A DNA stretch of 64,000 nucleotides, taken from Alphaproteobacteria bacterium (GTDB lineage: Bacteria > Pseudomonadota > Alphaproteobacteria > Micavibrionales > Micavibrionaceae). A model generated the notes under the pieces. It ran no database searches. It was not told the origin of the DNA and saw only the letters and a program-made list of their open reading frames with translations. The translations under genes were made by a program, and so were the position numbers. Shown in pieces: positions 8,150 through 16,680 of this stretch. Each line of letters opens with the position of its first letter. Position 1 is the stretch's first letter. The stretch covers positions 806,001-870,000 of the forward strand of contig JAACPE010000001.1 in the NCBI GenBank assembly GCA_009995595.1, read 5' to 3'.

Positions 8150-8240
8150 GGTTTTTTCCTTTCATCTGTTAAACAACCAGAATCAGGGCATGTGACTAAA
8201 TGTAGCAAACACACTTCTCGGGCGTTGCTTCATCTAGACG

Positions 8241-8382
8241 CTCTCTTTCATCCGGACTATGACCGTCGGCTGAGGCTTCTCACCTCATCTGCTTGACCTT
8301 TTATACAAGAATATAAAAGCGCTCGCGGGCTCATGTCATAAAAACATATACCGCCGGTAGGGAGTTTCACCCTGCCCTGAGA
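8241..8382 (-). promoter_or_regulatory. FMN riboswitch (RFN element) controlling ribH-nusB
   Basis: Read on the minus strand from 8382, the leader contains the RFN landmarks in order: CAGGGCAGGGTGAAACTCCC, CTACCGGCGGTAT, a variable stem around AGCCCGCGAGCGC, then GATGAGGTGAGAAGCCTCAG, CCGACGGTCATAGTCCGGAT and GAAAGAGAG. It starts 34 nt downstream of the ribE stop and ends ~91 nt before the ribH start. Known RFN elements bind FMN and repress transcription or translation; no clear terminator follows, so translational control of ribH is favoured. Confidence 0.96.
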
Positions 8383-8416
8383 ACTATAGTCTTTATAAGG
8401 AATTGTAATTTTATTA

Positions 8417-9013
8417 TCAAGAAGATTGCATATCAAGCATACGCGCCATGTAACGTGCGAGCATATCAATTTCCAGATGGACGCTATCGCCTTCTTGGCG
8501 CTGGCTCAATGTTGTTTTATCCCAAGTATGCGGGATAATATTAACGCCAAAGCAATTGCCCTCAACCTCATTAACCGTTAATGAAATACCATCAAGTGCC
8601 ACAGATCCCTTAGGGGCAATAAACCTTGCAAGATCTTGCGGCACTTCAAAGCGCAAACGCCATGAGTCGCCCTCAGCGTTCAAGTGCGTTAACGTGGCAA
8701 GGCCGTCAACATGTCCAGATACTATATGCCCACCCAGTTCATCACCAACCTTCAAGGCACGCTCAAGATTAACGCGCGTGCCGATATTCCATGTACCGAT
8801 AGTGGTTTTGGATATACTCTCTGCGGACACATCGACAAAGAACACATCCCCATTCTTTTCAACAACCGTCAAACAACAGCCAGAGCAGGCGATGGACGCG
8901 CCTATATCCACCATATTAAGGTCAAATGTGGTTTTGATACCAAGGCGCACATCGCCGCCCGTTTTATCGAGGGTCTGAACACTGCCAATATCTGTAATAA
9001 TTCCTGTAAACAT
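8417..9013 (-). CDS. ribE: Riboflavin synthase alpha chain
   Basis: 198 residues with the duplicated lumazine-binding architecture: MFTGIITDIGSV at the start of the first half (residues 1-~95, IACSGCCLTVV) and GHIVSGHVDGLATL at the start of the second, with SVALDGISLTVNEV mirroring the first-half motif. Dismutates two lumazines to riboflavin. It lies 9 bp downstream of ribD on the same strand. The FMN riboswitch is downstream of it, so ribE itself is not under that element. Confidence 0.96.
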   Translation of the reverse strand: MFTGIITDIGSVQTLDKTGGDVRLGIKTTFDLNMVDIGASIACSGCCLTVVEKNGDVFFVDVSAESISKTTIGTWNIGTRVNLERALKVGDELGGHIVSGHVDGLATLTHLNAEGDSWRLRFEVPQDLARFIAPKGSVALDGISLTVNEVEGNCFGVNIIPHTWDKTTLSQRQEGDSVHLEIDMLARYMARMLDMQSS

Positions 9014-9022
9014 GCCCTTACC

Positions 9023-10123
9023 TTATTGTGCCTTCTCATAAATATCCAGCATATCTTGACCTAAAATGCGCCTATCAATAAATTTTAATTTTATTGAATT
9101 ATTTAAATTATTTATATTTATTTCTTGAATTGAATTATAAGCGCCCGACCCTAAAATAGAAGCAGAGTGAAACCATAAGAACCGATCAAATAGGCCACAC
9201 TTTAGAAAACCTGTCGCAACCTGCGCGCCGCCCTCTACAAGAACACGTGTAAGCCCTTTTTCTGCTAAAACACCCATCAAACTCTTCAGATCAATCTGAC
9301 CGTCTTCATTAACAGGAAGCGTCAAAATCTCTGCACCCTTCTTCAACAGCATTTGCGCTTCATTTTTGGATTTTGATGTCACAACCCAAACGGGGTTTTT
9401 ATCAATAAAATCAAAGAGTTTTTCCTGACTACTCAGTCGTAACTGCGTGTCTAAGACAATACGAACAGGTGCATGATCCACGCCCTCAATTCGCGATGTT
9501 AAGCTTGGATTATCCGCCAATATTGTGTTCACTCCCACAAGAATGGCATCATGTTGTGACCGTTCAATATGGGCAAATCGGCGTGCCGCAACACCCGTGA
9601 TCCATTTTGATTCGCCGCTTGCCGTGGCAATTTTACTATCCAGCGTCGAGGCCGTTTTTAAAGTGATAAGCGGGCGCGCCTTCTCTCTTGCTAAAAAATA
9701 CCCTGCGTTTAACGCGCGGCACTGACCATCTAAAACGCCAGTGACGACCTCAATTCCAGCATTTTGAAGCATGGATATACCCTGCCCGCTAACACGCGTA
9801 TCAGGGTCGAGCGTACCAATCACGACCTTACCTAAACCTGCATCAATCAAAGCCTGAGCGCAAGGCGGTGTTTTTCCAATATGGGCGCATGGCTCTAAAG
9901 TGACAAAAGCGGTTGCCCCTTGAGCAGATTTGCCTGCCTGAGCGAGAGCCTGCGTTTCGGCATGCGGCCTGCCGCCATCTGCTGTTCTTGCGCGGCCTAT
10001 AACAAGGCCGTCCTTAACAATAACACAACCAACACTGGGGTTTGGCGCAACACGCCCAAGCCCTGTCCGCGCCATATTCAGCGCCGAGCGCATGTGCCAT
10101 ATATCGGCATCACGATAACTCAT
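9023..10123 (-). CDS. ribD: Bifunctional diaminohydroxyphosphoribosylaminopyrimidine deaminase / reductase
   Basis: 366 residues, two domains. Residues 1-~145 are a cytidine-deaminase-like zinc domain: His54 and Glu56 in HAE, Cys79 and Cys88 in LEPCAHIGKTPPC. Residues ~150-360 are the NADPH-dependent reductase (LKTASTLDSKIATASGESKW, VLVEGGAQVATGF). Performs steps two and three of riboflavin synthesis. Its ATG overlaps the nrdR stop codon by one base (TAATG), implying coupling. The last ~30 residues are Asn/Ile-rich and locally AT-rich compared with the rest. Confidence 0.96.
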   Translation of the reverse strand: MSYRDADIWHMRSALNMARTGLGRVAPNPSVGCVIVKDGLVIGRARTADGGRPHAETQALAQAGKSAQGATAFVTLEPCAHIGKTPPCAQALIDAGLGKVVIGTLDPDTRVSGQGISMLQNAGIEVVTGVLDGQCRALNAGYFLAREKARPLITLKTASTLDSKIATASGESKWITGVAARRFAHIERSQHDAILVGVNTILADNPSLTSRIEGVDHAPVRIVLDTQLRLSSQEKLFDFIDKNPVWVVTSKSKNEAQMLLKKGAEILTLPVNEDGQIDLKSLMGVLAEKGLTRVLVEGGAQVATGFLKCGLFDRFLWFHSASILGSGAYNSIQEININNLNNSIKLKFIDRRILGQDMLDIYEKAQ

Positions 10124-10590
10124 TATTTTTGCTGCGCCTGAAGCTCGCGGACGTTTTCGAGGAAGGCGTTAAAGTCTTCTGGATTACGAAAATCTTTGTA
10201 GACCGAGGTATAACGGATATAGCCCACAAGGTCGAGCTGTATGAGTGCGTTCATAACTAAATCGCCAATACGGCCTGCGGCCACTTCCTGCTCGCCTTCG
10301 CTTTCAAGTTGGCGAACAATACCTGTTGCGGCTTTTTCAATTGCCGCCATCTCGACAGGACGCTTACGCAGGGCCACACTCATAGAGCGAATAATCTTGT
10401 CGCGATCAAAAGCCTGCAATCGTCCGTCGGATTTAATGACGATTAAATCACGCAGTTGCACACGCTCATAAGTCGTGTAGCGCCCCCCACAAGAGTTACA
10501 AGCGCGTCGCCGGCGGATTGCTGTATTATCCTCCGCAGGACGCGAATCTTTCACTTGTGTGTCTTCGCTATTGCAAAAGGGGCAAAGCAT
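10123..10590 (-). CDS. nrdR: Transcriptional repressor NrdR
   Basis: 155 residues. N-terminal zinc ribbon with Cys3, Cys6, Cys31 and Cys34 ([18 protein letters not shown] and [18 protein letters not shown]), then an ATP-cone domain (residues ~46-136) that senses ATP/dATP. NrdR represses ribonucleotide reductase operons. It sits between glyA (21-bp gap) and ribD (1-bp overlap), a frequent arrangement in alphaproteobacteria. Confidence 0.97.
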   Translation of the reverse strand: MLCPFCNSEDTQVKDSRPAEDNTAIRRRRACNSCGGRYTTYERVQLRDLIVIKSDGRLQAFDRDKIIRSMSVALRKRPVEMAAIEKAATGIVRQLESEGEQEVAAGRIGDLVMNALIQLDLVGYIRYTSVYKDFRNPEDFNAFLENVRELQAQQK

Positions 10591-10611
10591 AATTTAGTGC
10601 CTTTATTGGCT

Positions 10612-11925
10612 TTACTTGTAAATCGGGAATTTTTCACAAAGCGCTTTAACACGCGCTGTCACTTCATCCAGATTTGCAGTAGGCTCTGTTTTATCTTCAG
10701 ATTTTTCTAAATCATCGAGGATATCGGCAATCATATTACCGACCTCAGTAAACTCAGCAATACCAAAACCACGCGTGGTTGGCGCAGGCGTACCAAGGCG
10801 AATCCCTGATGTCGTAAATGGCCCTTCTGGGTCATTTGGCACGGTGTTTTTATTACAAGTTAAACCTGCACGATCCAGCGCTTTTTCTGCATGTTTGCCA
10901 AAGAAAGACTTACCGCGCAGATCAACGATAAGGACGTGTGAGTCTGTTCCGCCTGACACGATGTTATAACCACGTGCCTGAAGGCTAGAAGCTAAGGCGC
11001 GGCAGTTATCAATCACTTGCTGCGCGTATATCTTAAACTCAGGCTTGAGTGCCTCACCAAAAGCAACGGCCTTTGCTGCGATTACGTGCATCAAAGGGCC
11101 GCCTTGAAGGCCTGGGAAAACACCCATGTTGAAGCCTTTAGAGAATTTCTCATCATTCCAAAGAATTAAACCACCACGCGGCCCGCGAATAGATTTATGA
11201 GTTGTTGTCGTACAGACATCGGCATATGGAAGTGGTGATGGGTAAACACCTGCCGCAATGAGGCCAGAATAATGAGCCATATCAATCATGAGATACGCGC
11301 CAACTTCATCGGCAATTTCACGGAATTTTGCCCAATCAATCACGCGGGAATACGCAGAAGCGCCGCACACGATCATCTTAGGCTTGTGCTCATGCGCTTT
11401 TTTACGCACGTCATCATAATCAATCTGTTGATTATCATCAGCAACACCATAGGCCGCAAAATCAAACCATTTCCCTGATTGGTTCACCGGAGATCCATGC
11501 GTCAAATGGCCACCATGATCAAGACGCATACCAAGTACTTTATCACCTGGCTCAAGAAGAGCTAAATAAACAGCCTGGTTTGCCTGCGCACCAGAATGTG
11601 GCTGAACGTTCGCAAAGTTACATTTAAAAAGTTTTGTGACACGCTCAATCGCAATATTTTCGGCAATATCAACAAACTCACATCCCGCATAATAACGCTT
11701 ACCCGGCAGACCTTCAGCATATTTATTGGTAAAAATAGAGCCTTGGGCCTCCATTACAGCTTTTGATACAATATTTTCAGAAGGAATAAGTTCAATTGAG
11801 TGCTGCTGACGATCCAGCTCTTTTTCAATTGCTTGGGCAATAATAGGGTCAGCTTCCTCTAATGTCGCTGTCCAGAAATTATCTGGTGTCATATCTTGTG
11901 GTTTCATTGCTGTGGCATTACTCAT
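10612..11925 (-). CDS. glyA: Serine hydroxymethyltransferase
   Basis: 437 residues, full length. Interconverts serine and glycine with tetrahydrofolate, the main one-carbon source. The PLP lysine is Lys244 in [14 protein letters not shown]; the substrate motifs [13 protein letters not shown] and [13 protein letters not shown] are intact. AAGGA Shine-Dalgarno 8 nt before the ATG. Follows rpiB by 30 bp and leads nrdR-ribDE; one-carbon and riboflavin synthesis genes share the operon. Confidence 0.98.
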   Translation of the reverse strand: MSNATAMKPQDMTPDNFWTATLEEADPIIAQAIEKELDRQQHSIELIPSENIVSKAVMEAQGSIFTNKYAEGLPGKRYYAGCEFVDIAENIAIERVTKLFKCNFANVQPHSGAQANQAVYLALLEPGDKVLGMRLDHGGHLTHGSPVNQSGKWFDFAAYGVADDNQQIDYDDVRKKAHEHKPKMIVCGASAYSRVIDWAKFREIADEVGAYLMIDMAHYSGLIAAGVYPSPLPYADVCTTTTHKSIRGPRGGLILWNDEKFSKGFNMGVFPGLQGGPLMHVIAAKAVAFGEALKPEFKIYAQQVIDNCRALASSLQARGYNIVSGGTDSHVLIVDLRGKSFFGKHAEKALDRAGLTCNKNTVPNDPEGPFTTSGIRLGTPAPTTRGFGIAEFTEVGNMIADILDDLEKSEDKTEPTANLDEVTARVKALCEKFPIYK

Positions 11926-11955
11926 TTTAGGTCCTTTATTTTTGTTTCATTTTGT

Positions 11956-12384
11956 TTAATCGGATAATTTATCAATGCGGCGTTGATGACGCCCACCTTC
12001 AAATTCTGTTTCTAAGAATGTTTTAACAATATCAAGAGCAGCCTCAGTCCCCGTGATACGCTCTCCAAGGCACAAAACATTTGCATCATTATGTTCACGC
12101 GTGAGCCGCGCCATTGTTGCATTGGTACAGAGCGCCGCGCGAATTCCGGGGTTACGGTTACAGGCTATGGAAATACCAATTCCCGTGCCGCAAATCGCCA
12201 CGCCAAAGTCAGCATCACCATCAGCAACAGTTTCGGCGACGGCCTTACCAAATTCAGGGTAATCAACAGAATTTTTGTCATCGCCTGTGCCCAAATCGAT
12301 CCAGTTCAAATCAAAGCTATCTTTGATAAACTCTTTGAGGTTATAGCCCCCATGATCGCTAGCGATGGCAACTTTTAATTTCAT
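11956..12384 (-). CDS. rpiB: Ribose-5-phosphate isomerase B
   Basis: 142 residues of the RpiB/LacAB family. Catalytic Cys65 lies in the anion-hole motif CGTGIGISIACNR, and the N-terminal ASDHGGYNLK carries the general base region. Interconverts ribose-5-phosphate and ribulose-5-phosphate; ribulose-5-phosphate is also the riboflavin precursor. First gene of the rpiB-glyA-nrdR-ribD-ribE run; the 88 bp upstream of it (12385-12472) hold no gene and presumably the operon promoter. Confidence 0.95.
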   Translation of the reverse strand: MKLKVAIASDHGGYNLKEFIKDSFDLNWIDLGTGDDKNSVDYPEFGKAVAETVADGDADFGVAICGTGIGISIACNRNPGIRAALCTNATMARLTREHNDANVLCLGERITGTEAALDIVKTFLETEFEGGRHQRRIDKLSD

Positions 12385-12472
12385 CTATAGTCCTTGCCGC
12401 TTTTATAGGGTTTGCGCGGCTTTCATGCAATATAATTCTTACAATTCGTACCCATTCATCTGTGAAAAGAAT

Positions 12473-12673
12473 TTAATCTATGATCTCTTTTTTACGAAGA
12501 ACGTATTCAAGGCGTTTAAGGGCGTTTCGTTGTAAGATAACTTCTGGCGTTGTCGATGGCCCTTGAATGGAAACTTCAATAAGCGTTTTTGTGTCCATAG
12601 CAGATACTTTAACAAACTGCCCCACAGCATGCATCTCAATAATGACTTCACGATTTTGTAGCGGCATTTCCAT
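12473..12673 (-). CDS. Small DUF6898-like protein
   Basis: 66 residues from the ATG at 12673 (a second ATG lies two codons on). The frame continues open upstream, but that extension is antisense to the acyl-CoA dehydrogenase and has the composition of a shadow. The pattern VIIEMHAVGQFVKVSAMD followed by T-x-x-x-EVSIQGP and LKRLEYVLR resembles a small conserved alphaproteobacterial family (DUF6898) of unknown function. It is divergent from the dehydrogenase gene with only 19 bp between starts. Confidence 0.7.
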   Translation of the reverse strand: MEMPLQNREVIIEMHAVGQFVKVSAMDTKTLIEVSIQGPSTTPEVILQRNALKRLEYVLRKKEIID

Positions 12674-12680
12674 CTTGTGA

Positions 12681-12686
12681 TATACT
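12681..12686 (+). promoter_or_regulatory. Putative -10 box giving a leaderless gcdH transcript
   Basis: TATACT at 12681-12686 ends 6 nt before the ATG at 12693, the distance expected between a -10 box and the transcription start. No Shine-Dalgarno lies before that ATG. No good -35 is visible. Confidence 0.35.
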
Positions 12687-12692
12687 ATATCT

Positions 12693-13880
12693 ATGAATGA
12701 TAAGAATAAAAGAGCTGAATTTAATTGGGAGGACCCACTCCTTCTTAGTGAACTTCTAACCGATGAAGAGCGCATGGTGCAAGACACCGCAAGAGGCTTT
12801 GCACAAAGCACACTTTTGCCAGGCATTATCGAAGCCAATCGACATGAGAAATTTGATCCAAACATAATGAAGCAAATGGGCGCGCTCGGTCTTTTGGGCG
12901 CGACGCTAGAGGGCTATGACTGCTCTGGTGTATCTTACACGGCCTATGGTTTAATCGCGCGGGAGATGGAGCGCGTTGATTCTGGTTATCGCTCTGCCCT
13001 TTCGGTGCAATCCTCTCTAGTAATGTACCCCATTTATACTTTCGGCTCTGAAACACAAAAAGAAAAATTCTTACCAGGGCTCGCAAGCGGACAGCAAATT
13101 GGCTGTTTTGGCCTCACAGAACCCGATGGCGGATCAGACCCATCCACGATGGTCACACGTGCCAAATCTGTGAAAGGCGGGTATAAAGTTTCTGGCGCAA
13201 AACAATGGATTACAAACTCCCCGATTGCGGATGTCTTTATTGTTTGGGCAAAGGACGATGAGGGAAAAGTCGGCGGCTTTATCCTCGAAAAAGGGATGGA
13301 AGGGCTTGTTGCGCCCAAAATTGAAGGTAAATTTTCTTTAAGAGCCTCCATTACTGGCGGGATCATGATGGACGAGGTTTTTGTCCCTGAGGAAAATCGT
13401 TTACCTGAGGCCTCTAGCTTAAAAGCGCCCTTTATGTGTCTGAATTCGGCGCGTTTTGGGATCAGTTGGGGCGTTATGGGCGCAGCAGAAGCCTGCTGGC
13501 ATCAGGCACGCAGCTATACAATGGACCGCGTGATATACGGCAAACCCCTTGCAGGCCATCAACTTGTTCAAAAGAAACTTGCCGATATACAAACAGAGAT
13601 TACGCTTGGCCTATGCGCCGCGCACCGACTTGGGTCATTAATGGATCAGCACCGCGCCCCACCCGAAGCTATATCCATGTTAAAACGCAACAATTGCGGA
13701 AAAGCCCTTGATATTGCAAGATTATCTCGCGATATGTTGGGTGGTAATGGGATCGCCGATGAATACCACGTGATCCGCCATATGATGAATTTAGAGGCTG
13801 TAAACACGTATGAAGGGACACATGACATCCATGCCCTCATTTTGGGCCGCGCCCAGACAGGCATTGCCTCTTTTGAATAA
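12693..13880 (+). CDS. gcdH: Acyl-CoA dehydrogenase, glutaryl-CoA dehydrogenase type
   Basis: 395 residues. The N-terminal [20 protein letters not shown], the substrate-site segment [19 protein letters not shown] and the C-terminal [18 protein letters not shown] are the pattern of glutaryl-CoA dehydrogenase; the catalytic base is Glu374 in [11 protein letters not shown] contacts include [14 protein letters not shown] and QWITNS. Converts glutaryl-CoA to crotonyl-CoA in lysine/tryptophan breakdown, passing electrons to ETF. No other lysine-degradation gene is nearby. It may be translated from a leaderless mRNA. Confidence 0.88.
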   Translation: MNDKNKRAEFNWEDPLLLSELLTDEERMVQDTARGFAQSTLLPGIIEANRHEKFDPNIMKQMGALGLLGATLEGYDCSGVSYTAYGLIAREMERVDSGYRSALSVQSSLVMYPIYTFGSETQKEKFLPGLASGQQIGCFGLTEPDGGSDPSTMVTRAKSVKGGYKVSGAKQWITNSPIADVFIVWAKDDEGKVGGFILEKGMEGLVAPKIEGKFSLRASITGGIMMDEVFVPEENRLPEASSLKAPFMCLNSARFGISWGVMGAAEACWHQARSYTMDRVIYGKPLAGHQLVQKKLADIQTEITLGLCAAHRLGSLMDQHRAPPEAISMLKRNNCGKALDIARLSRDMLGGNGIADEYHVIRHMMNLEAVNTYEGTHDIHALILGRAQTGIASFE

Positions 13881-13890
13881 ATTTAAGAGT

Positions 13891-14352
13891 TTAACCAGAC
13901 ATTCCTGTAAATTGTGTCTGTGAGTTCCAAAAACGCTCGAGCATTTGCATGGTTTTTGTTACATCCTTCAATCGCTCTTCAGAGAGGTCTGTCCCCTGAA
14001 TTTTACCCTCATGGCGTTTAAACATCTCACTGAGGACCTCATAAAGCCCCTTACCTTTTTCGGTCAATTTCACGCGTATAGAACGTTTGTCATGGACAGA
14101 GCGTTCTTGCTCAAGATAGTCATTTTCAACCATTTTCTTAACGTTGTATGACACGTTCGAGCCTAGGTAATATCCCCGCAAAGTCAACTCGCCTACCGTC
14201 ATATCATCATGACCAATATTATAGAGGATCATAGCCTGAACGTTGTTAATGTCTTGTATGCCCTTACGGTCAATCTCAACCTTGACGACATCAAGGAAGT
14301 AACGGTGCAAGCGTTCAATGTGTTGAATGGCTTCATAATAGGCTGTGGTCAA
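13891..14352 (-). CDS. MarR-family winged-helix regulator (LdtR-like)
   Basis: 153 residues, starting with TTG at 14352, which is supported by a strong GGAGAG site 6 nt upstream. The winged helix runs from about residue 35 to 105 (DMTVGELTLRGYYLGSNVSY is the recognition region, SVHDKRSIRVKLTEKG the wing). The YYLGSNVSYNVKKMVENDYL motif is characteristic of an alphaproteobacterial group containing LdtR, which has been linked to control of L,D-transpeptidases; that link is an inference here, although an L,D-transpeptidase gene occurs at 26.3-28.3 kb. Divergent from hemB, with palindromes between. Confidence 0.8.
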   Translation of the reverse strand: MTTAYYEAIQHIERLHRYFLDVVKVEIDRKGIQDINNVQAMILYNIGHDDMTVGELTLRGYYLGSNVSYNVKKMVENDYLEQERSVHDKRSIRVKLTEKGKGLYEVLSEMFKRHEGKIQGTDLSEERLKDVTKTMQMLERFWNSQTQFTGMSG

Positions 14353-14415
14353 AACGGTCTCTCCAGTTAAAAAATGTCGTGGATGACATTATTTCTATTG
14401 ATTATAAGGCATGGA

Positions 14416-14480
14416 ATACTCTAGTGATACTCTAAAGGTATGAATGTTTACATTCTCCCTAAAATAGCATACCTAGTATG
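14416..14480. promoter_or_regulatory. Candidate operator cluster between marR-like gene and hemB
   Basis: Three symmetric or repeated elements lie in the 163-bp divergent gap: the 8-mer ATACTCTA twice (14416-14423, 14427-14434) at an 11-bp period, i.e. one helical turn; GAATGT-TT-ACATTC at 14442-14455; and CATAC-CTA-GTATG at 14468-14480. The last ends 35 bp before the hemB ATG. MarR proteins bind such palindromes and commonly regulate the divergent gap. Confidence 0.55.
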
Positions 14481-14515
14481 GATTAAAAGCCCTTTAAAAT
14501 TATATAAAATTTGAT

Positions 14516-15619
14516 ATGTCTGATAAACCTGATTTAAAAGCTTTCCTGCCCGCTGACTTAGCGAAAAACCTTAGCGAGCCTAAGTCTCATGCGGAGCTGA
14601 TGAAGCATAAGCGCCTTACAGATAATGCGTTTCCGCACGTAAGAATGCGCCGCCTTCGTCAAAATGCCGCCATTCGGGATATGGTGCGCGAGAATAATTT
14701 GTCTCCAGACGACTTTATTTATCCGCTTTTTATTGAAGAAAATACTTCCGAACGCTCAGAAATTAAGAGCTTACCAGGCATTTACCGCGAAACCGAAAAA
14801 TCTATGGGGGCGGTAGTGAAAGAAGCTGCGCGTGAAGGCGTTCGCGGCGTAATGGTCTTTGGCGTTTCTCATCATAAAGATCACACTGGATCAGATTCTA
14901 TGGACCCGAACGGTCTTCTTGCCCGCATGATTGACCGTGCCAAGCAAGCGTCACCCGAAACAGCCGTTATCGCAGATTTGTGTTTTTGTGAGTACACAGA
15001 CCACGGTCATTGCGGCCCTATTAATGAGCGCGGCGATGTTGATAACGATAAAACAATTGAAAACATTGCCATGCAGGCCGAAGTTGCCGCCGAAGCTGGG
15101 GCAGATATCGTAGCCCCCTCTGGAATGATGGACGGTCAGGTTTCTGTTATTCGTCATGCGCTTGATGTAACAGGCTTTACTCATATCCCCGTTATGGCTT
15201 ATGCCGCAAAATTTGCGTCAAACTTTTATGGCCCCTTCCGTGATGCGGCTGGGTGCTCTCTTGGTCATGTCGAAAACGTGCCAAAACACCGTAAAACATA
15301 CCAAATGGACCCTGCTAATGGCCGCGAAGCCATCCGCGATGCACTGATGGACGAAGCTGAAGGCGCTGATATACTTATGGTTAAACCAGGCATGGCCTAT
15401 CTTGATATCCTAAAAGAACTGCGTCAAAAGACAGACCTCCCTCTCGCGGCCTATCAAGTTAGCGGCGAATACGCGATGATGAAGTTCGCAGCCCAGGCTG
15501 GCGCTCTTAATTTTCAAGATGTGATGTTGGAGAGCCTTATGGCTTTCAAACGCGCTGGCGCGGATATGGTCTTGTCTTATTCTGCCATTGAAGCCGCACG
15601 CTGGATCAAAAACGCCTAG
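14516..15619 (+). CDS. hemB: Delta-aminolevulinic acid dehydratase (porphobilinogen synthase), zinc type
   Basis: 367 residues. Condenses two aminolevulinates to porphobilinogen in haem synthesis. Schiff-base lysines are Lys232 (YAAKFASNFYGPFRDAAG) and Lys290 (MVKPGMAYLDIL). The metal site is the cysteine-rich form DLCFCEYTDHGHCG with Cys156, Cys158 and Cys166, i.e. zinc-dependent like E. coli, not the aspartate-rich magnesium form found in Bradyrhizobium and Pseudomonas. A ~35-residue N-terminal extension precedes the conserved RMRRLR. No Shine-Dalgarno; a TATAAA box ends 7 nt before the ATG, so it may be leaderless. Confidence 0.97.
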   Translation: MSDKPDLKAFLPADLAKNLSEPKSHAELMKHKRLTDNAFPHVRMRRLRQNAAIRDMVRENNLSPDDFIYPLFIEENTSERSEIKSLPGIYRETEKSMGAVVKEAAREGVRGVMVFGVSHHKDHTGSDSMDPNGLLARMIDRAKQASPETAVIADLCFCEYTDHGHCGPINERGDVDNDKTIENIAMQAEVAAEAGADIVAPSGMMDGQVSVIRHALDVTGFTHIPVMAYAAKFASNFYGPFRDAAGCSLGHVENVPKHRKTYQMDPANGREAIRDALMDEAEGADILMVKPGMAYLDILKELRQKTDLPLAAYQVSGEYAMMKFAAQAGALNFQDVMLESLMAFKRAGADMVLSYSAIEAARWIKNA

Positions 15620-15768
15620 GCGCTTATTGACCCTAAATTTCTGTATGTTTTGCCGCATCACCTTGAAAAAATAGGCAAATAAAGCCATGATGACAGGTAT
15701 CGTATTTTTGCGATTCTTGCGTGTTTACTCTGTAATTACAAATTTCATAAGAAGGATTAAAAAGACCC

Positions 15769-16662
15769 ATGAAAATTGTCGGCCTCGTAATGGTTTTATT
15801 CTGTACCTTTGGCGGTCTTTTGATCGCTATGGGCTTTGATATCCCTAAGTTCATTAAATTAATGGGCCTTATTGGTAAAGCCGTTCCAGGCGAATTTGTT
15901 ATCATTTTTGGTTGCGCCGTCTGCGCGTTTATTGTCGCCAATTCCCCCACAACCATCAAAACGACACTGTCATACTTTAAAGCAATCACAAAACCTGAGG
16001 CGCACAGTAAAGACGACTATATTGAACTGCTCAGCATGCTTTATACTCTCTTTAAACTGGCACGCACAAAAGGGTGGCTAGCGCTTGAACAACATATTGA
16101 AAACCCTGAAGAAAGCTCACTTTTCGGTCAGTTTCCAAACTTTCAACATAACCACCATGCGCTTGTTTTCCTATGCGATTATTTACGTATCATCTCTCTT
16201 GGAAATGAAAACCCTTATGAGATAGAAGCGTTAATGGATGAAGAAATCGAAACAATCTCCCATCATGAACAACACCCCAGCCATGCCATGCAAACCATGG
16301 CTGATGGTATTCCTGCGCTTGGAATTGTTGCCGCGGTTTTAGGGGTTATTAAAACCATGTCATCAATTAACGAGCCCCCAGAAATTCTGGGTAAAATGAT
16401 TGGTGGTGCGCTTGTGGGAACTTTCCTTGGCGTTTGGCTTGGTTATACGTTTATTTCACCGATTGCGGGGGCCATGAGAGGGCGCGCCGATTCAGAAATC
16501 ATGTATTTCAAAGCTATTAAAGTTGGCGTTATTGCCTTCTTAAACGGCGCTGCCCCTCAAGTTTCTGTTGAATTTTCACGTAAGTTCTTACCCCATGATG
16601 TTCAGCCAAAATTCCTAGAACTCGAAGAGCATTTGAATGCGCTCCCTAGCCCCGCAGCATAA
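15769..16662 (+). CDS. motA: Flagellar motor stator protein MotA
   Basis: 297 residues, four membrane helices: two near the N-terminus (residues 1-20 and ~40-62), two later (~180-200 MADGIPALGIVAAVLGVIKT and ~205-230 MIGGALVGTFLGVWLGYTFI). The cytoplasmic loop carries charged residues that contact FliG. Forms the ion channel of the flagellar stator with MotB. AAGGA ribosome site ~10 nt upstream. motB follows after 18 bp. No other flagellar gene is adjacent. Confidence 0.95.
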   Translation: MKIVGLVMVLFCTFGGLLIAMGFDIPKFIKLMGLIGKAVPGEFVIIFGCAVCAFIVANSPTTIKTTLSYFKAITKPEAHSKDDYIELLSMLYTLFKLARTKGWLALEQHIENPEESSLFGQFPNFQHNHHALVFLCDYLRIISLGNENPYEIEALMDEEIETISHHEQHPSHAMQTMADGIPALGIVAAVLGVIKTMSSINEPPEILGKMIGGALVGTFLGVWLGYTFISPIAGAMRGRADSEIMYFKAIKVGVIAFLNGAAPQVSVEFSRKFLPHDVQPKFLELEEHLNALPSPAA

Positions 16663-16680
16663 GGAAAAAGCGTAAACGCT

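Noticed and set aside
8257-8469. 70-codon minus-strand frame
   Set aside because: It overlies the FMN riboswitch and the ribE 3' end, and has no family features.
12673-12865. Long N-terminal extension of the DUF6898-like frame
   Set aside because: It is antisense to the start of gcdH, with Ser/Arg-rich shadow composition; the family starts at 12673.
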